From assembly GCA_035316025.1 (NCBI GenBank), contig DATFXL010000077.1, forward strand, positions 1-14,293: a stretch of DNA of 14,293 nt. Reading direction: 5' to 3'. A model generated the notes under the pieces. It did no database searches. It saw only the letters and a list, made by a program, of their open reading frames with translations, and was not told the origin of the DNA. This document shows, in pieces, positions 1 to 8,124 of the stretch; the first letter of the stretch is position 1; the number at the start of each line of letters is the position of its first letter. The DNA comes from JALZAA01 sp035316025 (GTDB lineage Bacteria > Actinomycetota > Acidimicrobiia > IMCC26256 > JACDBD01). Both the position numbers and the translations under genes were made by a program.

Positions 1-1
1 G

Positions 2-37
2 AAGGCCCACGAGCTCGAGCGGGACGTGGCAGCCTGA
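2..37 (+). CDS. C-terminal tail of an unidentified upstream gene (partial)
   Basis: A reading frame is open from the window edge and stops at TGA 35-37. Only eleven residues are visible (KAHELERDVAA), too few to name a family. The stop lies 4 nt before the GTG of the TetR gene, so the two genes are probably co-transcribed. That spacing, and the absence of room for a promoter, is the main support for calling it a gene end. Confidence 0.45.
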   Translation, partial: KAHELERDVAA

Positions 38-41
38 CCCG

Positions 42-674
42 GTGACGCAACAGCAGACGCCAGAACGGCTGACGCGCGAAGAGAAGAAGGCAAGAACCCG
101 CGCTCAGCTCATCGACGCCGCCGCCACGGTCTTCGCCCGGCGCGGATACGTCGCCGCCTCGCTGGACGAGGTCGCCGAGGAAGCGGGACTCACCAAAGGT
201 GCGGTGTACTCGAACTTCGACAGCAAGGAAGAGCTGTTCGAAGCCGTCATCGAGGATCGTCTCGACGAACCGATGAAGGACATCGCCGCGGTCATCGACT
301 CGAGCATCGGGACCACCGAGGAACAGGCGATGGCAGGCGCCCGGGCCTTCGTCGGTGTTGTCGAGCGGGAACGCGATGTGTTCCTCCTCGCGCTCGAGAT
401 GAACATCCACGTCGCTCGACATCCCGAGCTGGGGTCGGCGTTTGCAGCTCGACGCCGCGAGCAGCTTGCGGAGGTTGCAGGCATCATCACCGAGCATGCC
501 AACCAGTCGAAGGAGGCGCTTCCTCTGCCCGCTGACCAGATGGCGATCGCGGTCGAGGCACTGTCGCAGGGCATCGCGCTGCATGCACTGGTGGATCCCG
601 ATGGCGTGCCCGACGACCTCCTGGGGCGCGTGTACGCGCTGCTCTTCCAGGTGCCCCGCGGCGAGGAGGGTTGA
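42..674 (+). CDS. TetR/AcrR family transcriptional regulator
   Basis: A 210-residue protein with the normal length and plan of a TetR repressor. The N-terminal helix-turn-helix lies at about residues 12-60: it begins with TREEKKARTRAQLIDAA, continues through FARRGYVAASLDEVAEEAGL, and ends with the recognition-helix signature TKGAVYSNFDSKEELF. The C-terminal all-helical part is the variable ligand-binding and dimerisation domain, so the inducer cannot be read from sequence. The GTG at 42 is chosen because it follows the preceding stop by 4 nt and places the HTH at the usual distance from the N-terminus. It is probably the last gene of the upstream operon. Its stop is 40 nt before pheA, which appears to have its own promoter. 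The target is unknown; the upstream gene outside the window is the first candidate. Confidence 0.9.
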   Translation: MTQQQTPERLTREEKKARTRAQLIDAAATVFARRGYVAASLDEVAEEAGLTKGAVYSNFDSKEELFEAVIEDRLDEPMKDIAAVIDSSIGTTEEQAMAGARAFVGVVERERDVFLLALEMNIHVARHPELGSAFAARRREQLAEVAGIITEHANQSKEALPLPADQMAIAVEALSQGIALHALVDPDGVPDDLLGRVYALLFQVPRGEEG

Positions 675-702
675 AACCAGCGGAGCCTGACGCGCCCACA
701 AG

Positions 703-708
703 TACGAT
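703..708 (+). promoter_or_regulatory. Candidate -10 box of pheA, leaderless transcript
   Basis: TACGAT ends 6 nt before the pheA GTG at 715. A -10 at this distance puts the transcription start at or within a base or two of the start codon, and no Shine-Dalgarno sequence is present. No convincing -35 lies at 16-19 nt; TTGAAA at 671-676 is too far away. Confidence 0.5.
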
Positions 709-714
709 TTCCGC

Positions 715-1646
715 GTGACACGCGTCGGATTCCTGGGTCCGCACGGGACGTTCGCCGAGGAGGCCGTGCTCACCCAACCCGATCTCGCCGACCAGGAGCT
801 GCAGCCTCTGCGCTCGGTCCCGGACGTGATCAGCGCCATCGAGCGCGGTGAGGCCGACCTCGGTCTGGTGCCGCTGGAGAACTCCATCGAGGGCACCGTC
901 ACGGTCACGCTCGACACGCTCGCGTTCGACACCGATCTGCTCATTCAGCGCGAGATCGACCTCCCCGTCTCGCTGAACCTGTGCGCACTGCCGGGGGCCG
1001 AGCTCGACGACGTCAAGACCGTCCTCTCACACCCGAGCCCGTTCGGGCAGTGCCGGGTCTGGCTGGCGGGGAAGCTGCCCGACGCCGACACGATCGTGAC
1101 CAACTCGACCGCCGAGGCGGCGGCCCAGGTCGCACGGGGCGACGACAAGAGCAAGGCCTCCATCGGCACGAAGTTCGGCGCCCGGCTGAACGGGCTCGAG
1201 CTGATCGCCACCGAGATCGAAGACCATCCCGAGAACGAGACGCGCTTCGTGCTCGTCGGAAACGACATCCCGGCGCCGACCGGGCACGACAAGACGAGCG
1301 TCGTGTGCTTCCAGCGCGAGGACCGGCCCGGGTCACTGCTGGCGATCCTGCAGGAGTTCGCCGCCCGCGCCATCAACCTCACCAAGCTCGAGTCGCGACC
1401 GACCAAGCGCAGCCTCGGCGACTATTGCTTCTTCATCGATTTCAACGGCCACATCGCCGACGAGCTGGTCGCCGACTGTTTGCGGAACCTGGCGGCGAAG
1501 CAGGCCGAGGTAAAGTTCCTCGGCTCCTATCCGGTCGCCGGCGAGGAGGACGCCCGGCAACGTCGGGCGGCTGCGGACAAGGCGTGGCGCCAGGCAGCCG
1601 AATGGGTCGACGACCTGCGCAGCCGCGTGGCCCCACCCCCGACCAC

Positions 1647-1650
<4 letters not shown>
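715..1650 (+). CDS. pheA: Prephenate dehydratase
   Basis: This enzyme decarboxylates and dehydrates prephenate to phenylpyruvate, the committed step to phenylalanine, in the cytoplasm. The 311 residues match a monofunctional PDT, with no chorismate mutase domain. Visible motifs are FLGPHGTFAE (6-15), VPLENSIEGTV (52-62), SHPSPFGQC (105-113), NSTAEAA (130-136) and the catalytic-site NETRFVLV (174-181, TRF at 176-178). An ACT domain follows at about 193-270, with DRPGSLL (203-209) in the position of the GALV motif and ESRP (226-229). These are the two phenylalanine-binding motifs, so allosteric feedback inhibition by Phe is expected. The GTG start puts the FLGPxGT motif at its normal position near the N-terminus. 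The stop overlaps the start of serS by 4 nt (GTGA), so the two are probably translationally coupled. Confidence 0.96.
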
Positions 1651-2903
<1,253 letters not shown>

Positions 2904-2913
2904 CCTGGCCCCC

Positions 2914-2998
2914 GGAGGGATGCCGGAGCGGCCGAACGGGATGGTCTTGAAAACCATTGAGGCGCGAGCCTCCGTGGGTTCGAATCCCACTCCCTCCG
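2914..2998 (+). tRNA. tRNA-Ser (anticodon UGA)
   Basis: The 7-bp acceptor stem pairs GGAGGGA (2914-2920) with TCCCTCC (2991-2997), followed by discriminator G2998. The anticodon stem is ATGGT/ACCAT and encloses the loop CTTGAAA, giving anticodon TGA, which reads UCA and UCN codons. The long variable arm (GGC-GCGA-GCC) is the class II feature that SerRS recognises. The T arm is GTGGG-TTCGAAT-CCCAC. CCA is not encoded (the next bases are CAA), so it must be added after transcription. It lies directly downstream of serS, the enzyme that charges it. Confidence 0.96.
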
Positions 2999-3047
2999 CA
3001 ACGCGCTAGCCGCAGACGGCCGCGCCCAGGTCGGTTACCGGCCGAGC

Positions 3048-3395
3048 CTAACGGCGGGGCTCGTTCGCCTGTCTTGCTGGGTGCTGGTGGCGTTCCCTGA
3101 TGCGGTCGTAGTTCAGCCGGAGGAGATCGACGACCTCGTCCGCGTCGGCGTCGTCCCGGATGTACTTCGTGGTCCAACCCGAGTCGGGGTGCACGTGGTG
3201 TGGACCGGTGCGTCCCTCGGCGACGAGCCGGTCGCGGATGCGGCGCGGGAACGGGATGTCGGCCATGTGGCTGCCGTGCACGTGGCCCATCGCGCGCCCC
3301 TCGAGCAGGAACTCGGTCTCGCCGAACTCGCCGCTGTCGGTGGTGATCCCCGGCCAGCTCGTCACCTCACCGACGATCCGTTCGCCTCGCGTCAT
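3048..3395 (-). CDS. Luciferase-domain (DUF5519-like) small protein
   Basis: A 115-residue protein resembling the small 'luciferase family protein' group (PF17648/DUF5519). That name is a domain label; light emission should not be inferred. The signature blocks are GHVHG (37-41), ADIPFPRRIRDRLV (45-58) and HHVHPDSGW (66-74), followed by a helical tail in which LLRLNYDRIR matches the common end of the family. There is no signal peptide or membrane segment. The biochemical function is unknown. The ATG at 3395 is the only good start; no Shine-Dalgarno is seen, and the adjoining GTTG-CGAA-CAAC (3396-3407) could form a tiny hairpin. The gene is divergent from the GH13 glucosidase with 58 bp between the starts, and convergent with the serS/tRNA block. 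Confidence 0.82.
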   Translation of the reverse strand: MTRGERIVGEVTSWPGITTDSGEFGETEFLLEGRAMGHVHGSHMADIPFPRRIRDRLVAEGRTGPHHVHPDSGWTTKYIRDDADADEVVDLLRLNYDRIRERHQHPARQANEPRR

Positions 3396-3440
3396 GTTGC
3401 GAACAACCCCGCCGGCGGCTGCTCCATTCCTCCGGGCGCG

Positions 3441-3446
3441 TACGCT
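3441..3446 (+). promoter_or_regulatory. Candidate -10 box of the GH13 gene, leaderless transcript
   Basis: TACGCT ends 7 nt before the GTG at 3454, the spacing of a leaderless mRNA. This supports GTG 3454 over the longer in-frame extension that would start inside the divergent gene. Confidence 0.5.
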
Positions 3447-3453
3447 CCGCTTC

Positions 3454-5052
3454 GTGGACGACCCGGACGGATGGTGGAAGGAGGGCGTCCTCTATCAGGT
3501 CTATCCACGCTCGTACGCCGACTCGAACGGCGACGGTGTCGGCGACCTGCGCGGCGTGATCGATCGACTCGATCATCTCGCCTGGCTCGGGATCGACGGG
3601 ATCTGGCTCAACCCGATCACGGTGTCGCCCGACGCCGACTGGGGCTACGACGTCGCCGACTACACGGGCGTGCAGCCGATTTTGGGAACGCTCGAGGACG
3701 TCGACGCCCTCATCGCGGCAGCCGCCGAACGGGAGATCGCGGTGCTGCTCGATCTCGTACCCAACCACACGAGCATCGAGCATCCGTGGTTCGTCGAGTC
3801 CCGCTCGTCACGCGAAAACCCGAAGCGAGCGTGGTACGTGTGGGCCGATCCGAAGCCGGACGGGTCGCCGCCGAACAACTGGCAGAGCGGTTTCGGCGGG
3901 CCCACGTGGACGCTCGACGACACCACCGGTCAGTACTACTTGCACAACTTCCTCGCCGAGCAGCCCGACCTCAATTGGTGGAACGAAGAGGTGCGCGACG
4001 AGTTCGATCGCATCCTTCGCTTCTGGTTCGACCGCGGTGTGGCGGGGTTCCGCATCGACGTCGTCCACATGGTTGTCAAGGACGCGCTGCTGCGCGACAA
4101 CCCGCCCGCCACCGACGACGATCACTGGATGGTGCGGCTCACCGGACAGCGTCAGGTCTACAACGGCAACCGGCCCGAGGTGCACGAAGTCATCCGACGC
4201 TGGCGCGCCGTCGCCGACTCGTACGATCCGCCCCGGATCCTCGTGGGCGAGACGCACGTCTTCGACACCGACACCATGGTCTCGTTCTACGGAGCTGGAG
4301 ACGAGCTGCACCTCGCGTTCAACTTCCTGTTGCTCCATTCCCGGTTCGACGCCGAAGCGCTGCGCAAGGTCGTCGAAGCCACGGTGGCCGCCGTCCCGGC
4401 GGAGTCGTGGCCGGTGTGGACGGGCGGCAACCACGACATGTACCGCTTCCCGAGCCGATGGTGTGACGGCGACCCCATGCGAGCGCGCTGCGCACTCATG
4501 ATGCTGCTCGCTCTGCCGGGGACGGTGTTCCTCTACTACGGCGACGAGCTCGGCCTGCTCGACACGGACGTCCCGAAGGAGCGACTCGAGGACCCCGTGG
4601 GCAAGCGGCTGTACCCGATCTACGGGCGCGATCCGGAGCGCACCCCCATGCCGTGGACATCCGCAGCCGGCGCCGGATTCACCGCACCGGGCGTGGAACC
4701 GTGGCTGCCGTTCGGCGACGTCGGCGTGTGCAACGTCGCGGACCAGCGCCACGACCCCGACTCCATGCTCTCGCTGTGCCGCGATCTCATCGGGCTGCGA
4801 GCCGCGGTACCCGATCTCAGGCGCGGCGCCTACACCCAGCTTGCCGCCGAGGAAAGCCTGTGGGCGTGGCGGCGCGGCGAGCGCGTCGTCGTCGCCCTCA
4901 ACCTGGGCGATGATCCGGCGCGGGTCGGGATGACGAAGGGGATGGTGAGGATCGACACGCGTCGCGAGCGCGACGGCGAGCGCGTCGAGGGGTCTCTGGC
5001 CCTAGGTCCATGGGAGGGCGCGATCGTCTGGCTCGACGAGGCGCACGAATAA
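3454..5052 (+). CDS. GH13 family alpha-glucosidase (oligo-1,6-/maltase type)
   Basis: A retaining glycoside hydrolase of 532 residues with the (beta/alpha)8 catalytic barrel of family GH13. It begins WWKEGVLYQVYPRSY, followed by a calcium-binding-like DSNGDGVGD loop (23-31). The four conserved regions are DLVPNH (100-105), GFRIDVVH (198-205, nucleophile D202), VGETH (264-268, acid/base E266) and GGNHDM (324-329, transition-state stabiliser D328). YYGDELG and DPERTPMPW downstream are typical of exo-acting alpha-glucosidases rather than endo-amylases. The C-terminal beta domain begins at about residue 440. There is no signal peptide, so it probably works in the cytoplasm on imported or storage-derived maltooligosaccharides. 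Exact specificity (maltose, isomaltose, sucrose) cannot be read. No sugar transporter or regulator adjoins it, so it appears to be a stand-alone gene. Confidence 0.92.
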   Translation: MDDPDGWWKEGVLYQVYPRSYADSNGDGVGDLRGVIDRLDHLAWLGIDGIWLNPITVSPDADWGYDVADYTGVQPILGTLEDVDALIAAAAEREIAVLLDLVPNHTSIEHPWFVESRSSRENPKRAWYVWADPKPDGSPPNNWQSGFGGPTWTLDDTTGQYYLHNFLAEQPDLNWWNEEVRDEFDRILRFWFDRGVAGFRIDVVHMVVKDALLRDNPPATDDDHWMVRLTGQRQVYNGNRPEVHEVIRRWRAVADSYDPPRILVGETHVFDTDTMVSFYGAGDELHLAFNFLLLHSRFDAEALRKVVEATVAAVPAESWPVWTGGNHDMYRFPSRWCDGDPMRARCALMMLLALPGTVFLYYGDELGLLDTDVPKERLEDPVGKRLYPIYGRDPERTPMPWTSAAGAGFTAPGVEPWLPFGDVGVCNVADQRHDPDSMLSLCRDLIGLRAAVPDLRRGAYTQLAAEESLWAWRRGERVVVALNLGDDPARVGMTKGMVRIDTRRERDGERVEGSLALGPWEGAIVWLDEAHE

Positions 5053-5053
5053 G

Positions 5054-5105
5054 CGCCGCGGCGGCCACCCCTGAGCGGCGTACCCGACGAGTGACGCGTT
5101 CGTCG
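5054..5105. terminator. Weak hairpins between convergent genes
   Basis: The 60-bp gap between the GH13 stop and the DUF3159 stop contains two possible hairpins. CGCCGC (5054-5059) pairs with GCGGCG (5075-5080), and CGACGA (5085-5090) pairs with TCGTCG (5100-5105). Neither has a U-tract, so they are only candidates for bidirectional termination. Confidence 0.25.
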
Positions 5106-5112
5106 TCCGGAC

Positions 5113-5835
5113 TTAGGTGGGCGCATCCTCGTCGGCGTCGAACTCGGCTTCGAGCGCCGCTTCTTCCAGCGCCGCGATCGCCGGGCCCCACTCCTCGCTC
5201 CGCCGGAAGCTCCGCACGCCGTACCAGATCGACCACGACATCAGGGCCATCGTGACGGGGAAGCCGGTCACGAACCCCACGGCGACGAAGGCGTCGACTC
5301 CCAGCGCCGCCAGCACCACCAGTCGCAGCGCCGAGCGGAGCACCATGTACGAGCCCCAAGCGAACGAGATCGAACTGAACGTCCGCCGGTGCGTCCGGGA
5401 CGCCTTCACCTCGTCGGGCAGGATGAGCATCTCCTCGGCGAACACGCCGGCCAGAGGTCTGCCGATCGCGATCGAGCCGATGAACGCCAGCCCGTATCCC
5501 GCGTTCACGAACACGGGGATGGCGAGGTAGATCTCGGCGCTGCCCGTCCACAGCCCGACGACCGCCTGGATCAACACGAAGACGAGCGCGATGCGGATGA
5601 CCAGCGCCGGTCGGTCCTGCCGGCGCTCGTAGCGGTACACGAGCAGCGCCACCGCGGTCGCGGCGACGACGCCGGGCACGAGACCCCAGATCTTCCAGAA
5701 CACGTAGAACGCGAGAACGGGACCGAACGCGTCGCGCGCGAAGCGCGGGCCGCTCCCGAGCAGGATGGCCTTGGCCGTGAGTGGTGGCAGGCGGGGCTGA
5801 CCCTCGGGTGTCGGAGTGGCGGCAGGGTCGGACAC
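5113..5835 (-). CDS. DUF3159 family integral membrane protein
   Basis: A 240-residue protein of the actinobacterial DUF3159 group; its function is unknown. After a short proline-rich start (VSDPAATPTPEGQPRLPP) come several hydrophobic spans: about 36-68 (FGPVLAFYVFWKIWGLVPGVV and following, one or two spans), about 78-96 (IRIALVFVLIQAVVGLW), about 103-125, about 168-190 and about 193-212. A cytosolic-looking loop with RTHRRTFSSISFAWGSYM (148-165) carries the conserved-looking charged residues. The C-terminus is an acidic, alanine-rich helix ending DADEDAPT. GTG 5835 is chosen because it lies 5 nt after the PHP gene's stop and removes an implausible polar extension. It is probably the second gene of a two-gene operon with the PHP protein. 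Confidence 0.82.
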   Translation of the reverse strand: MSDPAATPTPEGQPRLPPLTAKAILLGSGPRFARDAFGPVLAFYVFWKIWGLVPGVVAATAVALLVYRYERRQDRPALVIRIALVFVLIQAVVGLWTGSAEIYLAIPVFVNAGYGLAFIGSIAIGRPLAGVFAEEMLILPDEVKASRTHRRTFSSISFAWGSYMVLRSALRLVVLAALGVDAFVAVGFVTGFPVTMALMSWSIWYGVRSFRRSEEWGPAIAALEEAALEAEFDADEDAPT

Positions 5836-5840
5836 GACGA

Positions 5841-6857
5841 TCAGGTCGCCGCGTGCGATGCCGTCCACGCGACTAGGTCGTCGCGCTCCCATGTGTTCAC
5901 GATTTGCTCGAGGGCGACGGTCGCCTCGGCGGCCCGGGCGCAGCCGTACGGTTGCCACTCCAGTTGACCGGGCGCGTGAGCGTCGCTGTCGATCGACACC
6001 TTGCACCCCGTGTCGACGACCTGTTCGAGCAGCCGCATGGGCGGGTCGAGACGCTCGGGCCGGCAGTTGATCTCGACCGCCTTGTCGAAGTGCGCGGCAG
6101 CGCCGAAGACGAGCTGGGAGTCGAACTGCGACTCCGGGCGGCCGCGGCCGATCACCATCCGGCCCGTGCAGTGACCCAGGATGTCGGTGTGGGGACTGGC
6201 GAGCGCGGCGACCATGCGGTCGGTCATCGGCTGCGCGGCCATCCGCAGCTTCGAATGCACGCTCGCGACCACGACGTCGAGCTCGGCCAGGAGGTCCTCG
6301 TCCTGGTCGAGCGTGCCGTCCTCGAGGATGTCGACCTCGATCCCCGTGAGGATTCGGAACGGTGCCAGCTCCTCGTTGAGTTCCGCCACGATCTCGAGCT
6401 GTCGACGCAGCCGGTCGGCGGTGAGGCCGTTCGCAACCTTCAGGCTGGGGGAGTGGTCTGTCAGGGCCATGTACTCGTGGCCGAGCTCGACGGCGTGCCG
6501 AGCCATCCGCTCGATCGGTGAGCCGCCGTCCGACCAGTCGGAGTGGAGGTGCAGGTCGCCCCGGAGCGCGGCCCGGATGGGAGCGCCGGGCCCGGCGTCG
6601 GGGGCGTCCTCGGCCCGCAGGCGGGCGAGGTACTCGGGCACGTCCCCGGCGAGGGCCTGCTCGACCACGCCGGCCGTGCTGCTCCCCACTCCCGGGAGGT
6701 CCTGCAGGCGACCCTGGTCGGCGAGGGTGCGGAGCTTTTCGGCCGGCACCTCCCGAACCGTGGTCGACGCCCGCCGGAAGGCCTGCACTTTGTATGTCGC
6801 GCCGCGCCCGCGCTCGAGCAGCGTCGCGACCTCGTCGAGCGCCTCGACCGGGTCCAT
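5841..6857 (-). CDS. HhH-PHP domain protein (PolX-C-terminus-like phosphoesterase)
   Basis: 338 residues combine an N-terminal helix-hairpin-helix part (YKVQAFRRAS at 22-31, LPGVG at 54-58), like the DNA-binding N-terminus of family X polymerases, with a PHP metal-dependent phosphoesterase domain. The nucleotidyltransferase palm normally found in bacterial PolX is absent; there is no room for it between residues 70 and 100. PHP metal ligands are clear: DLHLHSDWSDG (101-111), LTDHS (132-136), GIEVDI (172-177), SVHS (199-202), HTDILGHCTG (223-232), EINC (262-265) and SIDSDAHA (288-295). A phosphatase or 3'-5' exonuclease activity on DNA ends is a reasonable guess, though histidinol-phosphatase-like activity cannot be excluded. 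ATG 6857 is preferred over the ATG at 6884 because a -10 box sits exactly 7 nt before it and the longer start would run into the divergent gene's ATG. Confidence 0.88.
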   Translation of the reverse strand: MDPVEALDEVATLLERGRGATYKVQAFRRASTTVREVPAEKLRTLADQGRLQDLPGVGSSTAGVVEQALAGDVPEYLARLRAEDAPDAGPGAPIRAALRGDLHLHSDWSDGGSPIERMARHAVELGHEYMALTDHSPSLKVANGLTADRLRRQLEIVAELNEELAPFRILTGIEVDILEDGTLDQDEDLLAELDVVVASVHSKLRMAAQPMTDRMVAALASPHTDILGHCTGRMVIGRGRPESQFDSQLVFGAAAHFDKAVEINCRPERLDPPMRLLEQVVDTGCKVSIDSDAHAPGQLEWQPYGCARAAEATVALEQIVNTWERDDLVAWTASHAAT

Positions 6858-6864
6858 GGCCGTG

Positions 6865-6870
6865 AAGGTA
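6865..6870 (-). promoter_or_regulatory. Candidate -10 box of the PHP gene
   Basis: On the minus strand, TACCTT ends 7 nt before the ATG at 6857, as in a leaderless promoter. It shares its TA step (6869-6870) with the oppositely directed -10 box of the SRPBCC gene inside the palindrome GGTACC. Confidence 0.5.
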
Positions 6871-6874
6871 CCCT
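6869..6874 (+). promoter_or_regulatory. Candidate -10 box of the SRPBCC gene
   Basis: TACCCT ends 8 nt before the ATG at 6883. It overlaps the minus-strand -10 of the PHP gene at GGTACC (6867-6872), so the two promoters should compete for RNA polymerase. Confidence 0.45.
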
Positions 6875-6882
6875 GCGCCGGC

Positions 6883-7335
6883 ATGCCTGACGACGAGAAG
6901 CGGGTGTCGGTGGAGCGGGTGATCGCAGCGCCGCCCGAGAGGATCTTCGACGTCTTGGCCGATCCGTCTCAGCATCCGGTCATCGACGGGTCAGGGACCG
7001 TCAAGCACACGCGGGGCCAAGAACCGGACCGGCTGTCGCTCGGCGCCAAGTTCGGCATGTCGATGCGGATCGGGGTCCCCTATGTGATCACCAATACCGT
7101 CGTCGAGTTCGACGAGAACCGGCTCATCGCCTGGCGGCATGTCGGCGGCCATCGGTGGCGGTACGAGCTCGAGACCGTCGGCGCCAAGACGCGGGTGCGG
7201 GAGACGTACGACTGGTCGACCGCAATCCTCCCCACCCGGATCTTCATCGCGAAGTCCGGATGGCCAACGCGCACAGAGGAGGCGATGACGCGAACCCTCG
7301 AGCGACTCGACGCGCACGTGACCGGCGGCGACTGA
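6883..7335 (+). CDS. SRPBCC family protein (START/polyketide-cyclase-like)
   Basis: A 150-residue protein with the SRPBCC helix-grip signature. The N-terminal strand VSVERVIAAPPERIFDVLADPSQHPVIDGSG is the classic START-like opening, followed by alternating beta strands (VPYVITNTVVEFDENRLIAWRH, WRYELETVGAKTRVRETYDW) and a long C-terminal helix (TRTEEAMTRTLERLDAHV) that closes the hydrophobic cavity. Members bind or act on small hydrophobic ligands; the ligand here cannot be predicted. The length is normal for a single-domain member. It is divergent from the PHP gene and is followed by tRNA-Ser(GCU) on the same strand. Confidence 0.88.
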   Translation: MPDDEKRVSVERVIAAPPERIFDVLADPSQHPVIDGSGTVKHTRGQEPDRLSLGAKFGMSMRIGVPYVITNTVVEFDENRLIAWRHVGGHRWRYELETVGAKTRVRETYDWSTAILPTRIFIAKSGWPTRTEEAMTRTLERLDAHVTGGD

Positions 7336-7364
7336 TGACGGGACGGCTCGCCGCGGCCCACCGG

Positions 7365-7370
7365 TACCAT
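7365..7370 (+). promoter_or_regulatory. Candidate -10 box for tRNA-Ser(GCU)
   Basis: TACCAT ends 10 nt before the first base of the tRNA at 7381, a normal distance for a short 5' leader removed by RNase P. No good -35 is seen. Confidence 0.45.
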
Positions 7371-7380
7371 TGAGCGCCCT

Positions 7381-7468
7381 GGAGGGATGACCGAGCGGCC
7401 GAAGGTGCTCGCCTGCTAAGCGAGTGGGGCTCACGCCCTCGAGGGTTCAAATCCCTCTCCCTCCGCCA
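7381..7468 (+). tRNA. tRNA-Ser (anticodon GCU)
   Basis: The acceptor stem pairs GGAGGGA (7381-7387) with TCCCTCC (7458-7464). Discriminator G7465 is followed by an encoded CCA (7466-7468). The anticodon stem CTCGC/GCGAG encloses CTGCTAA, giving anticodon GCT, which reads AGC/AGU. The long variable arm GGGC-TCAC-GCCC marks a class II serine tRNA. The T arm is GAGGG-TTCAAAT-CCCTC. Its acceptor stem is identical to that of the tRNA-Ser at 2914. The RraA-like gene begins 17 nt after the CCA, so the tRNA may be cut from a longer transcript that also carries that mRNA. Confidence 0.96.
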
Positions 7469-7485
7469 AGGTCCGAGGACTCCGG

Positions 7486-8124
7486 ATGCCCGATCCCGCC
7501 GACCAGCTCCTGACCCTGGGTGCCGCCACTGTCGGCGAGTCGGGCGGAACGCCCTTGGCGGCGCGGATCGGTCCCGTGTGGCGGGGCGCCCGCTTGGCGG
7601 CGCCGGCGTTCGGCGTGCGCTGCACCCCCGGCGACAACCTCGCCCTTCACGTGGCCGTGGCCCGCGCTCCCGCCGGCAGTGCGCTCGCTGTCGATGTCGG
7701 TATCGAGGCCGAGCTCGGATACTGGGGCGAAGTGCTCACGACGGCAGCCATGGCGCGCGGCATCGGCGGAGTCGTGATCGACGGGTGCGTGCGCGACGTC
7801 GCCGCCCTCGAGGCGCACGGATTCCCTGTCTTCAGCGCCGGCGTCGCGCTTGCCGGCGCCACAAAGACGCTCGGGGGCGGGACGGGCGGCGCGGTCACCA
7901 TCGGCGACGTGGCCGTGCCAACCGGCGATTGGCTCCTCGGCGACGCCGACGGCGTCACCGTCGTGCCGGCGGCGCGGCTCGACGAGGTGCTCGAAGCCGG
8001 CCGGGCGCGTGCGCAACACGAGAGGGGCCTGTTCGAAGCCCTGGGCGGGGGCAAGACGACCGTCGAGCTCCTCGGTCTCGACCCCTCGGCCGTCGCGGAC
8101 GAGCGCGACGGGAAGCGCAGCTAG
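7486..8124 (+). CDS. RraA-like / 4-hydroxy-4-methyl-2-oxoglutarate aldolase family protein
   Basis: A 212-residue protein of the RraA/HMG-aldolase fold. Members are either class II divalent-metal pyruvate aldolases (also oxaloacetate decarboxylases) or, in enterobacteria, RNase E inhibitors. The family core is clear: GYWGEVLTTAAMARGIGG (78-95) is the loop contributing to the active site, VVIDGCVRD (96-104) supplies the conserved Arg-Asp pair (R103 binds the carboxylate, D104 the metal) and FPVFSAG (113-119) follows. GDWLLGDADGVTVVP (147-161) is the usual C-terminal signature. Because the aldolase residues are kept, an enzymatic role on a 2-oxo acid is favoured over RNase inhibition. Its ATG is 17 nt after tRNA-Ser; GAGG at about 7475 is a weak ribosome binding site. 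Its stop TAG shares the palindrome CTAG with the stop of the convergent cupin gene. Confidence 0.85.
   Translation: MPDPADQLLTLGAATVGESGGTPLAARIGPVWRGARLAAPAFGVRCTPGDNLALHVAVARAPAGSALAVDVGIEAELGYWGEVLTTAAMARGIGGVVIDGCVRDVAALEAHGFPVFSAGVALAGATKTLGGGTGGAVTIGDVAVPTGDWLLGDADGVTVVPAARLDEVLEAGRARAQHERGLFEALGGGKTTVELLGLDPSAVADERDGKRS

Noticed and set aside
981..1646. Long upstream extension of the serS frame
   Set aside because: It lies inside pheA in another frame and is arginine/glycine-rich without domain signal. GTG 1647 aligns with the normal SerRS N-terminus.
2999..3047. Rho-independent terminator after tRNA-Ser(UGA)
   Set aside because: Only very short stems (such as CGGT-T-ACCG) and no U-tract are present.
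3160..3453. Extended start of the GH13 protein
   Set aside because: It would overlap the divergent luciferase-domain gene, and its residues are not GH13-like. GTG 3454 has a -10 box 7 nt upstream.
5836..6975. N-terminal extension of the DUF3159 frame to about 620 residues
   Set aside because: It is an out-of-frame shadow of the PHP gene, rich in Arg/Gly/Pro; DUF3159 homology starts after 5835.
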